Positions 63,236-64,000 of a stretch of 64,000 nucleotides of DNA are shown piece after piece (positions within the stretch are counted from its first letter, which is position 1; every line of letters starts with the position of its first letter). The DNA lies in NCBI GenBank assembly GCA_963714205.1, contig CAVQNQ010000002.1:930001-994000 (forward strand). Reading direction: 5' to 3'. The stretch is from CAVQNQ01 sp963714205 (GTDB lineage Bacteria; Acidobacteriota; Terriglobia; Bryobacterales; Bryobacteraceae). Below the pieces are notes generated by a model. It was not told where the DNA came from. It saw only the letters and a list, made by a program, of their open reading frames with translations, and did no database searches. Position numbers and translations under genes: made by a program.

Positions 63236-63445
63236 GGCGAGATCTTCCGCAATACACCTTTCGGGGAGGTGCACTTTGGCACGCCTGTGAATCCCTACGG
63301 GAAGATCTCCTACCGCCTGAACAGCCGTCTGCTGGTGATCGAGGGAAGGATTGATGGGGTTTCAAAGACTCCAGTCCGCGCATACTATGAGTGGTGTGAC
63401 CCTGGGCTCCGCTTGCTGCAGGCCGTGCCGATAGGCCCGCGATAG
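63236..63445 (+). pseudogene. C-terminal remnant of a second cassette-G-type immunity gene
   Basis: Seventy codons (GEIFRNTPFGEVHFGTPVNP ... ISYRLNSRLLVIEGRIDG ... YYEWCDPGLRLLQAV) align with the last ~65 residues of the protein at 61662. The N-terminal two thirds are missing, and the transposase element ends 13 bases upstream. It is a broken copy, probably severed by that element. Confidence 0.75.
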
Positions 63446-63462
63446 CTCGAGCACAAAAGGCA

Positions 63463-63600
63463 AGACGCCAACGGGAATCCGCCGATGGGGGAAATCAGGG
63501 ACAGAGTGCGCCGGGGAAATCAGGGGACGGACGGAAAGTCTTCCATCGCAGAGCACGCCAACGCGGTACGGTCAGGGGATCCGGGCGCGGACCAAATCGC
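63463..63600 (+). repeat. RHS sliver, REP-like units and the right copy of the 76-bp repeat
   Basis: GACGCCAACGGGAATCCGCC at ~63464 encodes DANGNPP from the RHS core but nothing around it matches. GGGAAATCAGGG units follow, then the block 63515-63590 that matches 48501-48576. Confidence 0.75.
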
Positions 63601-63695
63601 GGATGTGCCTCGGCAAGGATGGACTGCCACGCTTCCGGGATTGAGCCAGGCGCCTTTCCGTAGCTCCTACGACCGTCGTGTTATCGTGATATTCG

Positions 63696-64000
63696 GTGTC
63701 ATCGCCGCTCAATTTCCACCTGGAGCAGTATCAGGGGCCGCTGGACCTGCTGTTGGACCTGATTCGCAAGCAACAGATCGACATTAAAGACATCCCCATC
63801 GCGACCATCACGTCGCAATACCTGGCCTTTCTGGATCAGGCTCGCGAGCGGGATATCGATCTCGGTGCTGAATTTGTCTACATGGCCGCGACCCTGATCC
63901 ACATCAAATCCAAGATGCTGCTGCCGCGCGACCCGGCCCTCGAAAAGGAGGGCGAATCCCCGGAAGATCCCCGGCAGGAACTGGTCGAGCGGCTCCTCGA
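63696..64000 (+). CDS. scpA: Segregation and condensation protein A, N-terminal part
   Basis: The frame opens at GTG 63696, after an in-frame TGA at 63687, and runs off the window with 101 codons seen. FHLEQYQGPLDLLLDLIRKQ, IDIKDIPIATITSQYLAFLD and AEFVYMAATLIHIKSKMLLP are the conserved ScpA (kleisin) N-terminal helices that bind the SMC neck. With ScpB and SMC it compacts and segregates chromosomes. No good ribosome binding site is seen. It marks the return to core genome right of the RHS array. Confidence 0.93.
   Translation, partial: MSSPLNFHLEQYQGPLDLLLDLIRKQQIDIKDIPIATITSQYLAFLDQARERDIDLGAEFVYMAATLIHIKSKMLLPRDPALEKEGESPEDPRQELVERLL

Overview
The window is GC-rich, densely packed bacterial DNA whose gene content fits an Acidobacteriota genome, most like the Bryobacter/Solibacter group. 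The markers are a TonB-dependent receptor with an N-terminal carboxypeptidase-regulatory-like domain, several MacB-type exporter parts with HlyD adaptors, a VCBS-repeat secreted protein, paired Hsp70 genes behind a DUF2760 gene, and YD/RHS proteins. This placement rests on remembered family distributions and has not been tested by a search.

Layout. 1-2181 (+): end of a probable [2Fe-2S] subunit, then a Tat-exported molybdopterin oxidoreductase. 12403-2190 (-): a signalling and cell-wall block (FHA protein, 31-aa membrane microprotein, PP2C phosphatase, Ser/Thr kinase, fused FtsW/RodA-PBP, second FHA protein), followed by galT and a GH35-like hydrolase. 12671-14590: an insertion sequence next to a truncated hicA and an intact hicB. 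14954-20065: a VCBS-repeat protein and two tandem collagen-like surface proteins with duplicated promoters. 20270-29349 (+): a GT-C/TPR membrane protein, a zinc-ribbon membrane protein, a DUF2752 protein, a MerR-like/TPR regulator, a DUF2760 protein and two Hsp70-family proteins. 29370-32388: a small basic protein, a fatty-acid desaturase, an RRM protein and a sugar MFS transporter. 46505-32385 (-): a long export cluster (TonB receptor, three HlyD adaptors, MacB-type permease, TolC, two CPBP membrane proteins, a fourth adaptor, ATPase).

46734-62213 (+) is the most unusual part. It holds six orphan RHS (YD-repeat) 3' cassettes, each carrying the same ~567-bp RHS-core block joined to a different C-terminal tip and followed, mostly with overlapping start and stop codons, by a small membrane or exported protein. 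Recognisable tips are an HExxH metallopeptidase-like domain, an NlpC/P60-like peptidase and two SleB-like cell-wall hydrolases. This is the organisation expected of a polymorphic-toxin/immunity cassette reservoir. REP-like GGGAAATCAGGG repeats, a REP-associated tyrosine transposase, an immunity-gene remnant and a ~76-bp direct repeat flanking cassettes C-G suggest how it was built. The window ends in the start of scpA (63696 onward).

About a dozen conserved genes carry single-base frameshifts, mostly in short homopolymers. The likeliest reason is residual indel error in the assembly. These genes are therefore described as single units with their frameshift positions.
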